DNA of 38,591 nucleotides from JAMXLO01 sp046735215 (GTDB taxonomy: Bacteria > Pseudomonadota > Alphaproteobacteria > Acetobacterales > Acetobacteraceae), in assembly GCA_046735215.1 (NCBI GenBank), contig JBKPSV010000152.1, positions 1 to 38,591 on the forward strand. Direction: 5' to 3'. Below the pieces are notes generated by a model that was not told where the DNA came from, ran no database searches, and was given only the letters and a program-made list of their open reading frames with translations. Positions 24,582-32,121 of this stretch are shown here, piece after piece; the stretch's first letter is position 1, and every line of letters begins with the position of its first letter. A program made the position numbers and the translations under genes.

Positions 24582-24943
24582 CGGACCAAAATGATGGTGG
24601 CGTAGTCTGGCAAGCCGGGAAGCCGGTCAGGCTGCTTCATCTGAAACGCGTCGGTCCAGTTGAGGTGCGAGCCAATCATAGCCGGCACCCGGCGTCTCGT
24701 CGCAAGCACCGCGACCGCACGGCCGTAGTTCCAGCGACGTTAATCGGATTTTTACGTCAGCCACGACGATAGTCGCGACAGCTGTGTGGGGACTACGAAT
24801 GAAGGCCGACCACTGGCGAGTCGAAAGCATCTTTGTGCTCCGGCATACCGGTTTCGGAGGATTGCAGCTCGCAGGGGCATCTCCATGCCGGCGCCGGCGG
24901 GCGGCTTTTCACCGTGCCGGGATCTGATGGAGGCCTGATCCGC
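24582..24943. other. Intergenic region between divergent monooxygenase and GHMP kinase genes
   Basis: This 362-nt stretch should hold the promoters of the minus-strand run starting with the monooxygenase and of the plus-strand kinase. A minus-strand open frame at 24627-24830 (67 residues) is present but has no ribosome binding site and no recognisable content. AT-richer sequence around 24738-24752 (GTTAATCGGATTTTTACG) is a candidate promoter area. I see no clear riboswitch or RNA gene. Confidence 0.5.
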
Positions 24944-26038
24944 ATGTCCGTATTGCTGGACGCCCCACGCAAGGCACCAAACGTACGCGCTTTGCTCGAC
25001 CACTCCGCGCGGGTCACGAAGGTGCGCTCCAGGGCACCCCTGCGGCTCGGCTTTGCCGGCGGCGGCACAGACGTCTCGCCGTACAGCGACACGTTCGGCG
25101 GCTGCGTGCTGAACGCAACCATCGGCATGTTCGCCCATTGCTCGATCGAGGTGCGCAGCGACCAGAAGGTAAGGTTCATAGCGTTGGACTATGAACAGGA
25201 GGTCGAGACGTGCGCGGATGCAGACATTCCACCATCCGGGCCACTCGCGCTTCACAAGGCGGTATACCGCCGCATCGTGCGCCAATACCTTGGTGGCGCG
25301 TGTTTGCCGGTGACGGTGATGACCGCATCCGATGCACCGGCCGGCTCCGGTCTTGGGTCCTCGTCCACCCTGGTCGTTGCGATGATCGAAGCCTATCGTG
25401 AACTGCTCGCGCTGCCATTGGGGGAGTATGACGTAGCACACCTCGCCTATGTCATCGAACGCGAGGATGTCGGGCAGGCTGGAGGACGGCAGGATCAATA
25501 CGCGGCAACGTTCGGCGGCATCAACTTCATCGAGTTCTCCGCCGGTCAGGCCATCGTCAATCCCTTACGCATCCGCCAGTCCACACTGATGGAACTCGAG
25601 GCCATGCTGGTGCTGTATCTCACCGGCATTTCGCGAGAATCAGCCAAGATCATCGCGCAACAATCAGCCACCCTGCGCAGCGGGCACGAGGCAGCACTGC
25701 AGGCCATGCACCAGATCAAGCGCGATGCATACCTTATGAAGGACGCGCTGCTGCATAACGATCTGCAGGCTTTCAGCGACACGCTGGGACGCAGTTGGCA
25801 GGCCAAGAAACGCACCGCGGCAGGGATAACCAACGCCGAGATCAACCGGATCCACGACGTTGCACTGTCGGCCGGCGCGCTGTCGGGCAAGGTCTCCGGC
25901 GCCGGTGGCGGCGGCTTTTTGTTCTTCATGGTACCGCCGGAAAGACGGCCGCGCCTCTTACAGGCGCTGGCGTCAGAGCCAGGCCTGACCATGCGTTGCT
26001 GTTTTACCGAAGGCGGTGCGCAGGCCTGGCGCGTTTAG
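24944..26038 (+). CDS. GHMP-family sugar kinase, D-glycero-D-manno-heptose 7-phosphate kinase-like
   Basis: This 364-residue protein has the GHMP fold signature: RAPLRLGFAGGGTDVSPYSD (about 31-49) for sugar binding, the ATP motif DAPAGSGLGSSSTL (130-143), the catalytic ED and GGRQDQYAATFGGINF stretch (about 174-195) and SGKVSGAGGGGFLFF near 325-340. The RLGFAGGGTD and GGRQDQYAA segments are characteristic of HddA, which makes heptose 1,7-bisphosphate for GDP-heptose. No gmhA, gmhB or hddC is seen nearby, so the pathway role is inferred. The start at 24944 has GGAGG 10 nt upstream. It overlaps the convergent lipoprotein gene by 4 nt. Confidence 0.88.
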   Translation: MSVLLDAPRKAPNVRALLDHSARVTKVRSRAPLRLGFAGGGTDVSPYSDTFGGCVLNATIGMFAHCSIEVRSDQKVRFIALDYEQEVETCADADIPPSGPLALHKAVYRRIVRQYLGGACLPVTVMTASDAPAGSGLGSSSTLVVAMIEAYRELLALPLGEYDVAHLAYVIEREDVGQAGGRQDQYAATFGGINFIEFSAGQAIVNPLRIRQSTLMELEAMLVLYLTGISRESAKIIAQQSATLRSGHEAALQAMHQIKRDAYLMKDALLHNDLQAFSDTLGRSWQAKKRTAAGITNAEINRIHDVALSAGALSGKVSGAGGGGFLFFMVPPERRPRLLQALASEPGLTMRCCFTEGGAQAWRV

Positions 26039-26241
26039 CGAGCGCTCCGCGCCACCAGCTCCTGGCGCTGGCGCGCTTGTGCCATACCCTTAAGGATCGC
26101 TTCGGCGTCCAGGACAACCTGCTTCTGACGCCAATCGTCATTATATTGCGCGAGCGCGTGCTCCGACTGTGACTGCTCCGCTGCGCAGGCAGCGATGCTG
26201 GCAAGGGAGAAGCAGGCAAGCAGCAGGCGCATTTTTGGCAT
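26035..26241 (-). CDS. Small lipoprotein
   Basis: This 68-residue protein begins MPKMRLLLACFSLASIAACAAEQ with a basic head, hydrophobic core and lipobox IAAC, so it is probably a lipid-anchored periplasmic or outer-membrane protein of about 45 residues after cleavage. The mature part (QSQSEHALAQYNDDWRQKQV...) is helical, rich in Q, A and E. The function is unknown. The ATG at 26241 has GGGGA 6 nt upstream. Its stop overlaps the end of the GHMP kinase gene by 4 nt. Confidence 0.7.
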   Translation of the reverse strand: MPKMRLLLACFSLASIAACAAEQSQSEHALAQYNDDWRQKQVVLDAEAILKGMAQARQRQELVARSAR

Positions 26242-26311
26242 CCATTGTCCCCGACCGACGTTTTTAGCCTTCCCGGACACAGCTTGCCAGCGAGAAGTTG
26301 ATCAGCCGTAG

Positions 26312-27529
26312 TCACTGCTCTGCCGGAGGACGGCGCAGCGCCCAAAATGCAACACCGCCGCAGGCGTAGAAGAAGATCGAAAGTGCAAACGCGACCTGAT
26401 AGCTGCCGGTGATATCAAAGCTCCAGCCCGCCAGCCATGATCCCGATGCAGAGCCAATCCCGGTACCGATGGTAATGACACCGAGAATGGCGCCAAGTTG
26501 CGGCCCGGGAAACAGATCGGCGGTCTTCGCCGTGATCGCCGGCCCCCGTGCGCCCCAGGTGAGACCAAAGAAGCAAGAATGCAGCCATAGCAGCAGATGC
26601 TGATCCGGCGACGTAATCAGCATGGCGCAGATGACGCCGAAGATCGACGTGCCATAGGTCACCACGGCGGACAATTCCCGCCCTACATAATCCGACAGCG
26701 TGCCGGTGATGATCACGCCCGGCAGCGACAGAAAGGCGCCGAGACCAAGGACCTCGGCTGCGTATAGCTTGTCGAACCCGACCGTGACGGCGAACGCGAG
26801 CTGATGCAGAGCAACCAGGAAACTGCCTAGACCGGTGAACACATAGACCAGGAACAGAAGCCAGAAGTGCGGTGTGCGCATCGCCCGGCGCAATGTCCAG
26901 CCCGAGGCAGTGCGGCCCGCACCGGTTGCCATCCGTTGTAATTCCGAACTATTGAACAGTGCGGCGAGCGGCAGGAAGGCTGCCGCCATAAAGCCGCCCT
27001 GCGCCAGGTAGGCCCCCCGCCACCCCCAGGTGTCGATCAGCAACTGCGACAGCGGCGCCGAGAAGGCGCGAGCAAACCCATTCGCCGACTGCACGACCGA
27101 GACCGCCATGCCGCGATTACGCACGAAGCGGCGCGACAGGATCGGTACGAATACCACGAGGCCCAGGCAGTTCGCGCCGAGTGTCATGATCACGCCGTAC
27201 AGCATGATGATCTGCCAGAGTGCATCGGCGAAAGAGCTGGCGATCAGGCCCACGGCCAGTAGGCAACCGCCGATCAGCACCAGACGTCGGGGACCCAGGC
27301 GATCCACCAGAATGCCTACCAGCGGCGACGTCGCCCCGCTGATCATCTGGGAGACCGAGTAGGCGATGGAGCTTTCCGCGCGCGTCCAGCCGAACGCCTC
27401 GATGAAGGCGACCAGGAACACTGTATAAGAGTGCATGCAGGCAGCGCCTACGGCGAAGGTGACGAACGCGCCGGCCAGCAACAAGGCGGCTTGGCGCGAT
27501 GATGGGGTCAGGGAGATGGGGGCGCGCAC
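26312..27529 (-). CDS. MFS transporter, monocarboxylate-type
   Basis: This 405-residue, 12-helix transporter begins with a helix containing AALLLAGAFVTFAVGAACMHSY, then FGWTRAESSIAYSVSQMISG and VGILVDRLGPRRLVLIGG, which is the motif-A pattern of MCT-like MFS carriers. It ends with SWLAGWSFDITGSYQVAFAL and a short tail. I use GTG at 27529 because GAAGGG lies 5 nt upstream; the frame extends a further 48 nt without support. The substrate is probably a carboxylate, which is inference. The next minus-strand MFS gene ends 89 nt upstream. Confidence 0.82.
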   Translation of the reverse strand: MRAPISLTPSSRQAALLLAGAFVTFAVGAACMHSYTVFLVAFIEAFGWTRAESSIAYSVSQMISGATSPLVGILVDRLGPRRLVLIGGCLLAVGLIASSFADALWQIIMLYGVIMTLGANCLGLVVFVPILSRRFVRNRGMAVSVVQSANGFARAFSAPLSQLLIDTWGWRGAYLAQGGFMAAAFLPLAALFNSSELQRMATGAGRTASGWTLRRAMRTPHFWLLFLVYVFTGLGSFLVALHQLAFAVTVGFDKLYAAEVLGLGAFLSLPGVIITGTLSDYVGRELSAVVTYGTSIFGVICAMLITSPDQHLLLWLHSCFFGLTWGARGPAITAKTADLFPGPQLGAILGVITIGTGIGSASGSWLAGWSFDITGSYQVAFALSIFFYACGGVAFWALRRPPAEQ

Positions 27530-27618
27530 GGTTACCCTTCGCTGGCTCCGGGCCGACGCCCTGCACAGCGCCAACACTGCGCCCCAAGCGAGGGAGCCTC
27601 AACCCCGCGGACGGCATG

Positions 27619-28827
27619 TCACCCGTGTCGAGGCTTGCCGGCCAGCACCATCAATGCAGCGAAAAGTTGCAGAACAATACAGAGCACAATCGCCGCCGCA
27701 TAAGACCCGGCGATATCGTGCGCCAGGCCCAGCAGCGTCGGGCCGAATGCCAGCGTCGTATAACCGACCATCGACACGAGACCGATCACCTGCCCGAACG
27801 ATGCGGCGTCAAACTCACGCTGCACGATCAGCGCCGGCAGTGTGATGACGTTGCCGACCGACAGACCGAACAGCACGCTGCCCAGATACAGCGCCGCCGG
27901 CTGATCGGGAACGGTCAGCATCAGCCCCAGTCCGGCGGCCTGGGCGGTGAAACTCGCAGCCGAAGCAAAGCGCTGGTTCATCCGGTCGATCAGCGGCGCC
28001 ATAGCCAACCGTCCGCCGGCTGCGGCGATCGCCGTGGCCGCGACCGCGTTGGCAGCGCCTGAAGTCCCCAGATGCGGCAGCAGGAACGCCATCTGGTGCA
28101 CGATGAAGCCCACCTGTGCGGCGAGTGCCAGCGCAAATGGCACTGCGATGCTCCACACGTGCGGGTTGCGCAGCGCCGCGTATTGGCCGCCCAACGCCGG
28201 GCGATCAGCCCGGATCGTTGGCGTATTGCGGATACCAGCAACCAGGATGGGTAGCAGGAATGCCAAGGCGATCAGCACCAGCAAGGACACTGCCCGCTCC
28301 AGCCCCAGGTGCTGCGCCAGACGTGCGAGCAGCGGCGCGACCGTGAAACCGCCTGCGCTCGCGCCGTTGAGTGCCAGGCTCAGCGCCAGGCCACGTCGAT
28401 GCTCGAACCACAATGCAAGCGTCATTGCGAGCGCCGTCGTAGTCGTGGCCGCCCATCCGGTCGCCATGACGATCGCCCATACATAGAGTTCCCACGGCAG
28501 TCGCGCACGCGTCAGGCCGATCGCGCCGACACCGAGAATCGCCGCGCCACATACCAGCAGCATCCGAGGGCCAAGGCGGGCAAAGGCACGATGGATCCAC
28601 AGCAGCAGCAGTCCGCCGGCCAGGTAGTAGAGCGTGGTCGCCGATGCGATCAGCGAAGCCGGCCAGCCACGCGATGCGTGCAGATCAGCAAAGTAAACTG
28701 ACAGCCCATAGAAGCCGAACCCCCAGGCAAATGTGGCGGTGCAGAAGCAGGCCAGCACGACGGGCCAACCTTGTCGGAATTCGCTGCTGGCCGGGGCAAC
28801 GCGAAGTGGTGCGGTGATCTCGCTCAT
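27619..28827 (-). CDS. MFS transporter, monocarboxylate-type
   Basis: This protein of about 402 residues has 12 helices, starting GWPVVLACFCTATFAWGFGF, with GWPASLIASATTLYYLAGG, the motif-A-like IHRAFARLGPRMLLVCG, and RGLALSLALNGASAGGFTVAPLL, matching MCT-like MFS proteins. It is divergent from a LysR regulator with an 82-nt gap, the usual arrangement of regulated transporter and regulator. Start is uncertain: the ATG at 28827 is chosen because it lies close to the first helix and has GAGGA, though the spacing to it is short; another ATG lies at 28875. It is upstream of another MFS gene of the same type. Confidence 0.8.
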   Translation of the reverse strand: MSEITAPLRVAPASSEFRQGWPVVLACFCTATFAWGFGFYGLSVYFADLHASRGWPASLIASATTLYYLAGGLLLLWIHRAFARLGPRMLLVCGAAILGVGAIGLTRARLPWELYVWAIVMATGWAATTTTALAMTLALWFEHRRGLALSLALNGASAGGFTVAPLLARLAQHLGLERAVSLLVLIALAFLLPILVAGIRNTPTIRADRPALGGQYAALRNPHVWSIAVPFALALAAQVGFIVHQMAFLLPHLGTSGAANAVAATAIAAAGGRLAMAPLIDRMNQRFASAASFTAQAAGLGLMLTVPDQPAALYLGSVLFGLSVGNVITLPALIVQREFDAASFGQVIGLVSMVGYTTLAFGPTLLGLAHDIAGSYAAAIVLCIVLQLFAALMVLAGKPRHG

Positions 28828-28847
28828 TCCTCGGAAGGTGTGCTCCG

Positions 28848-28863
28848 TTGCGTCGAACGGCAA
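28848..28863. promoter_or_regulatory. Candidate LysR-type operator in the divergent gap
   Basis: TTGC (28848-28851) and GCAA (28860-28863) form an inverted repeat with an 8-nt centre in the gap between the MFS and LysR genes. A T-N11-A box (TTGAGAAAAACTA) also occurs near 28887-28899. Both are typical of sites bound by LysR regulators, but the match is weak. Confidence 0.3.
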
Positions 28864-28909
28864 ACGATTCTTCATGGCGCGTTCAGTTGAGAAAAACTAT
28901 TCTGATGCC

Positions 28910-29854
28910 ATGCCCGCCCTGCCACCGCTCAATGCGCTGCGCGCCTTCGAGGCAGCCGCGCGTCACCTCAGCATGAAGGAGGCGGCCACAGAGCTTGCGG
29001 TAACACCAGGCGCGATCAGCCAGTTGGTTCGCGGGCTGGAGGAGCGCCTCGGCACACAGCTGTTCCGTCGGGGCAATCGCTCGCTACTCCTGACCGAGGC
29101 AGGGCAGAGCTTTTTCGCGCCGGTGCGGCTCGCGTTTCGCCAAATCGGTGAGGCAACGCGCCGACTACGCGCGCAGCCTGGCGCCGGTGTGCTGACGGTG
29201 AGTGCCCCGCCTGCCTTCGCGGCGTCGTGGCTGGTACCGCTGCTGGGCCGGTTTCGCTCGCGCCATCCGGATATCGAACTCAATATTACCACCACACGGG
29301 GGCTGGCGAACTTCGCCGCCGACGGAGTGGATATCGCGGTCCGGCACGGTCTGGGCCGCTACCCCGGGCTGCGATGTGACCGGATCGCCACAATCGCGAT
29401 GGTGCCCGTGTGCAGCAGAGAGCTGCTCACCATGCATGGCGTCCAGCGACCGCGGCAGCCGGCCGATTTGCTGGCTCTGCCGCTGTTGCACGACGGCGAA
29501 CGGCAGGATTGGGCGCTATGGTTCCAGGCTCATGGCGTCACCGATCTTGGTCATGTGGCCTCGAGCGGCATCAGCTTCGACGACCAGACACTGCTGATCC
29601 GCGCCGCTGCTTCGCATCAGGGGGTGGCGCTGGTGAGCGAGCCTCTGGCCCGGCCGGAGCTCGATAGAGAGAGTCTTGTGCGCGTGCTCAGCGCGGCGTG
29701 GCCGCAGGAGTTTTCCTATTGGCTGGTCTGCCCGCGCGCCACCGCAGAACAGCCAAAGATCGTCGCCTTTCGCGACTGGCTGCTGGCCGAGGGACGCAGC
29801 ATCAATGCGCACGCGCGTCGAGCCAGGCAAGCAGGGCGGCGCCGTACACCTTGA
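28910..29854 (+). CDS. LysR-family transcriptional regulator, GcvA-like
   Basis: This 314-residue protein has the winged helix-turn-helix (LPPLNALRAFEAAARHLSMK, then AATELAVTPGAISQLVRGLEERLGTQLFRR) followed by a periplasmic-binding-type effector domain that begins LTVSAPPAFAASWLVPLLGRF. The N-terminal pattern is that of GcvA/AmpR-like regulators. Its likely target is the divergent MFS gene 82 nt away. The frame is open further upstream, but the family start is MPALPPLNALRAFE at 28910. Its 3' end overlaps the convergent DUF3445 gene by 53 nt, and the last 15-20 residues are basic and probably dispensable. Confidence 0.9.
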   Translation: MPALPPLNALRAFEAAARHLSMKEAATELAVTPGAISQLVRGLEERLGTQLFRRGNRSLLLTEAGQSFFAPVRLAFRQIGEATRRLRAQPGAGVLTVSAPPAFAASWLVPLLGRFRSRHPDIELNITTTRGLANFAADGVDIAVRHGLGRYPGLRCDRIATIAMVPVCSRELLTMHGVQRPRQPADLLALPLLHDGERQDWALWFQAHGVTDLGHVASSGISFDDQTLLIRAAASHQGVALVSEPLARPELDRESLVRVLSAAWPQEFSYWLVCPRATAEQPKIVAFRDWLLAEGRSINAHARRARQAGRRRTP

Positions 29855-30773
29855 GGCTCTTGTAGTGAACCGTCGCGTCGGGCAGTGCGCGGACCGCTTC
29901 GGCCAAACGCGTCGCATCCGCCCGGATGGTGATGGCACGCGCCATCTGGTAGCTGTGCACGCGGATGCCGAACAGGATTGCGCCTGACTGCGGCAACCGA
30001 CGCAGCGTCTGACGTTCCACGCGCAGGTAGAGCCGTTCGCCGGCATTGTCTGCTGTTATCTCGGTGTCGGTCTGCTGGCGCCATTTCCCGCCAGGCTGGA
30101 ACATCGCCGGACTATCCAGCACCGACCAGTTCAGGCGCGACGCGATGTGGCCTGGCTTCACCTTGGCCATGAACCGGTCGACCGGCGCAGAAAGCCTCTC
30201 GGCGTAATGGGGCACGGGCCCATGCACGGCCGCGAGCGGCTTGCCGATCTTCTCATGCAGCCGCCAGCGGCTGGGAAAACAAAGAGTGGCTGCTGTGAAG
30301 ATCGGCCCACTCTCGTCTTGCTGGATGACGCAGAGGTCCTCCTGCACCAGCCTTCCCGCCAGTTCCAATGGATCGCTGGGCAGCGCTCCCAGATCCCAGC
30401 TTTCGTCGGTCAGTGCGTTGTGCAGCGTTCGACCGTCTCGCATGAACCAGTGCGGCGCATAGGTTGTCAGATTGGCGACGACGCTTTGCAGCGTTTCCGT
30501 GCGTGCCGCATCGGACACAGGCAAAGCAGCAAACACATCCCGATGGCGTTCGTGCAGTAGTTGCCGCTTCTCCGCCATCTCGTCGGCATAGCGCTCGTCG
30601 AATTCGAACCAGGCATTCTCCGGCACCGTCGTCAGCGCCATGGCCATGCGGTACGGGCCGGATTCGAATGGCAGGTAGATGCGTTGTGGCGGCAGGCCGG
30701 GCGCGTCAGCTCCGAGCCGGTGAGGGTCCAACGGCTGGACCCCCGCTTCCGCGGGGGTGACGGTCAAGTGCAT
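29802..30773 (-). CDS. DUF3445 protein, heme-dependent oxidative N-demethylase-like
   Basis: This 323-residue protein belongs to DUF3445: PQRIYLPFESGPYRMAMAL at the start of the domain, YADEMAEKRQLLHERHRDVF, LGALPSDPLELAGRLVQEDL, FPSRWRLHEKIGKPL and the VHGPVPHY motif that is conserved in heme-dependent oxidative N-demethylase alpha subunits. Heme binding and demethylation are known for one family member, so the role here is inferred. The ATG at 30773 overlaps the stop of the CoA-transferase gene (TGATG), with GAAGGG 8 nt before it. The first 14 residues (MHLTVTPAEAGVQP) are encoded by a palindromic repeat, so a native start further in is also possible. Confidence 0.82.
   Translation of the reverse strand: MHLTVTPAEAGVQPLDPHRLGADAPGLPPQRIYLPFESGPYRMAMALTTVPENAWFEFDERYADEMAEKRQLLHERHRDVFAALPVSDAARTETLQSVVANLTTYAPHWFMRDGRTLHNALTDESWDLGALPSDPLELAGRLVQEDLCVIQQDESGPIFTAATLCFPSRWRLHEKIGKPLAAVHGPVPHYAERLSAPVDRFMAKVKPGHIASRLNWSVLDSPAMFQPGGKWRQQTDTEITADNAGERLYLRVERQTLRRLPQSGAILFGIRVHSYQMARAITIRADATRLAEAVRALPDATVHYKSLKVYGAALLAWLDARAH
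30732..30761. repeat. Palindromic dispersed repeat, copy B (in the DUF3445 N-terminus)
   Basis: This 30-nt stretch matches 9405-9434 at 26 of 30 positions on the same strand by direct comparison. It holds a hairpin CCCCCGC-TTCC-GCGGGGG (30740-30757). On the minus strand it encodes VTPAEAGVQPLDP within the DUF3445 reading frame. It lies at the junction of two overlapping genes. Confidence 0.7.
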
Positions 30774-32041
30774 CAGACCACGCCCTTCTCCCGCAGATTG
30801 GCAATCTCTGACGCACTGAGACCGAGGCGTTCGTGCAGCACCGCGTCCGTATGTTCACCCAGCAGCGGCGGTGGGATGCGATAGTCCGCCGGTGTTTCCG
30901 ACAGCCGGACCGGATTGGCGATCACCTTCACGATCTCGCCCGAGCTATGGGTCATCTCGCGCACGACGCCGCGCGCCACGATGTGCGGGTCGGCGAAGAC
31001 CTCGGACAGCTTGTTTATCGGCCCGCAGCCGATCTTGAGCGCCTCCAGTCGATCCACCCACCACGTCGTCGCCTGCCCCTGCATCACCGGGGTCAGGGTG
31101 TCAGTCACCAACTGACGGTTCTGTACCCGCGCCGCATTGGTAGCGAAGCGCAGGTCCTCCAGCAGGTGCGTCAGTGCGAAAGCCTCGCAGAACCGCTTGA
31201 AGGTCGGGTCGTTGCCGATCGAGAGGACGATGTGGCCATCGGCGGTAGGGAACACCTGATACGGCACGATGTTGGGATGCTGGTTGCCCAGGCGTGCCGG
31301 GTTCTCGCCCGTCGCCAAGTAGTTCATGCCCTGGTTCGCCAGCCATGCGACGTGCGTGTCGAGCATGCTGATGTCAATCTGTTGCCCCTGCCCCGTTGCA
31401 TCGCGGTGCCGTAAGGCAGCGAGAATGCCGATACATCCGTATAGTCCCGAGAATAGGTCGGCGACAGGCACGCCGACCTTCTGCGGCAGCCCGTCCGGCT
31501 CGCCGGTCAGGCTCATCACACCGCCCATTGCCTGGATCAGCGAATCATAGCCAGGCCGCGGCGCGTACGGTCCCGTCTGGCCAAAGCCGGTGATCGAGCA
31601 ATAGATCAGCCGCGGAAAGTACTGGCGCAGGTCCTCGTAGCCCAGCCCGTATTTTGCCAGCGCGCCGACCTTGAAATTCTCCACCAGAACATCGCTCTGC
31701 GCGATGAGCCGCCGCGCAATCGCCTGACCTTCGGGCTTGGCGATGTCCAGAGTGACCGACTGTTTGTTGCGGTTCACCCCGACGAAATAGGCGCTCTCCT
31801 TGTCGGTACCGGGCATATAAGGCGGAGCGAAGCCGCGCGTGTCGTCACCGGCGCCGGGGCGCTCGATCTTGACCACATCGGCGCCGAGATCGGCCAGCAT
31901 CTGCACGCAGGTCGGCCCTGCCAGCACGCGCGTCAGGTCGAACACACGCAAGCCTTTGAGCGGCCCAGTCGGAAGCAGCCCAGTGGGAAGCGACCCCGTG
32001 GGAAGTGGTCCGGTGGATTGCGCGCCAATAGGGTCGCTCAT
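30773..32041 (-). CDS. Class III CoA-transferase (CaiB/BaiF family)
   Basis: This 422-residue protein moves CoA between carboxylic acids. It begins with a short S/T/P/G-rich head, then PLKGLRVFDLTRVLAGP, MLADLGADVVKIERPGAGDDTRG, the catalytic aspartate D166 in RPGYDSLIQAMGG, and the GVPVADLFSGLYG and PYQVFPTADGHIVLSIGND segments. All these match formyl-CoA-transferase-like CaiB proteins. The substrate is unknown. The frame extends 33 nt upstream of ATG 32041, but the head and family spacing support this start. The stop overlaps the DUF3445 start. Residues 10-28 are encoded by a 15-nt tandem repeat. Confidence 0.9.
   Translation of the reverse strand: MSDPIGAQSTGPLPTGSLPTGLLPTGPLKGLRVFDLTRVLAGPTCVQMLADLGADVVKIERPGAGDDTRGFAPPYMPGTDKESAYFVGVNRNKQSVTLDIAKPEGQAIARRLIAQSDVLVENFKVGALAKYGLGYEDLRQYFPRLIYCSITGFGQTGPYAPRPGYDSLIQAMGGVMSLTGEPDGLPQKVGVPVADLFSGLYGCIGILAALRHRDATGQGQQIDISMLDTHVAWLANQGMNYLATGENPARLGNQHPNIVPYQVFPTADGHIVLSIGNDPTFKRFCEAFALTHLLEDLRFATNAARVQNRQLVTDTLTPVMQGQATTWWVDRLEALKIGCGPINKLSEVFADPHIVARGVVREMTHSSGEIVKVIANPVRLSETPADYRIPPPLLGEHTDAVLHERLGLSASEIANLREKGVV
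31958..32014 (-). repeat. 15-nt tandem repeat encoding a TGxLP head
   Basis: About 3.8 imperfect copies of a 15-nt unit (consensus ACNGGGNCGCTTCCC on the minus strand) encode TGPLP-TGSLP-TGLLP-TGPL in the N-terminal head of the CoA-transferase. Copies differ by only a few bases, consistent with recent slippage, and every copy keeps the frame. Confidence 0.7.
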
Positions 32042-32121
32042 GCCGTGTCTCCAGCTTGTCGGGGTATCGCCCACAGGCCATACCGGCCTCGCCGCTTATA
32101 CCCTGGGAGGAGACGCCGGCA

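Noticed and set aside
24627..24830. 67-codon minus-strand frame in the largest intergenic region
   Set aside because: No ribosome binding site and no recognisable content; more likely noise in the divergent promoter region.
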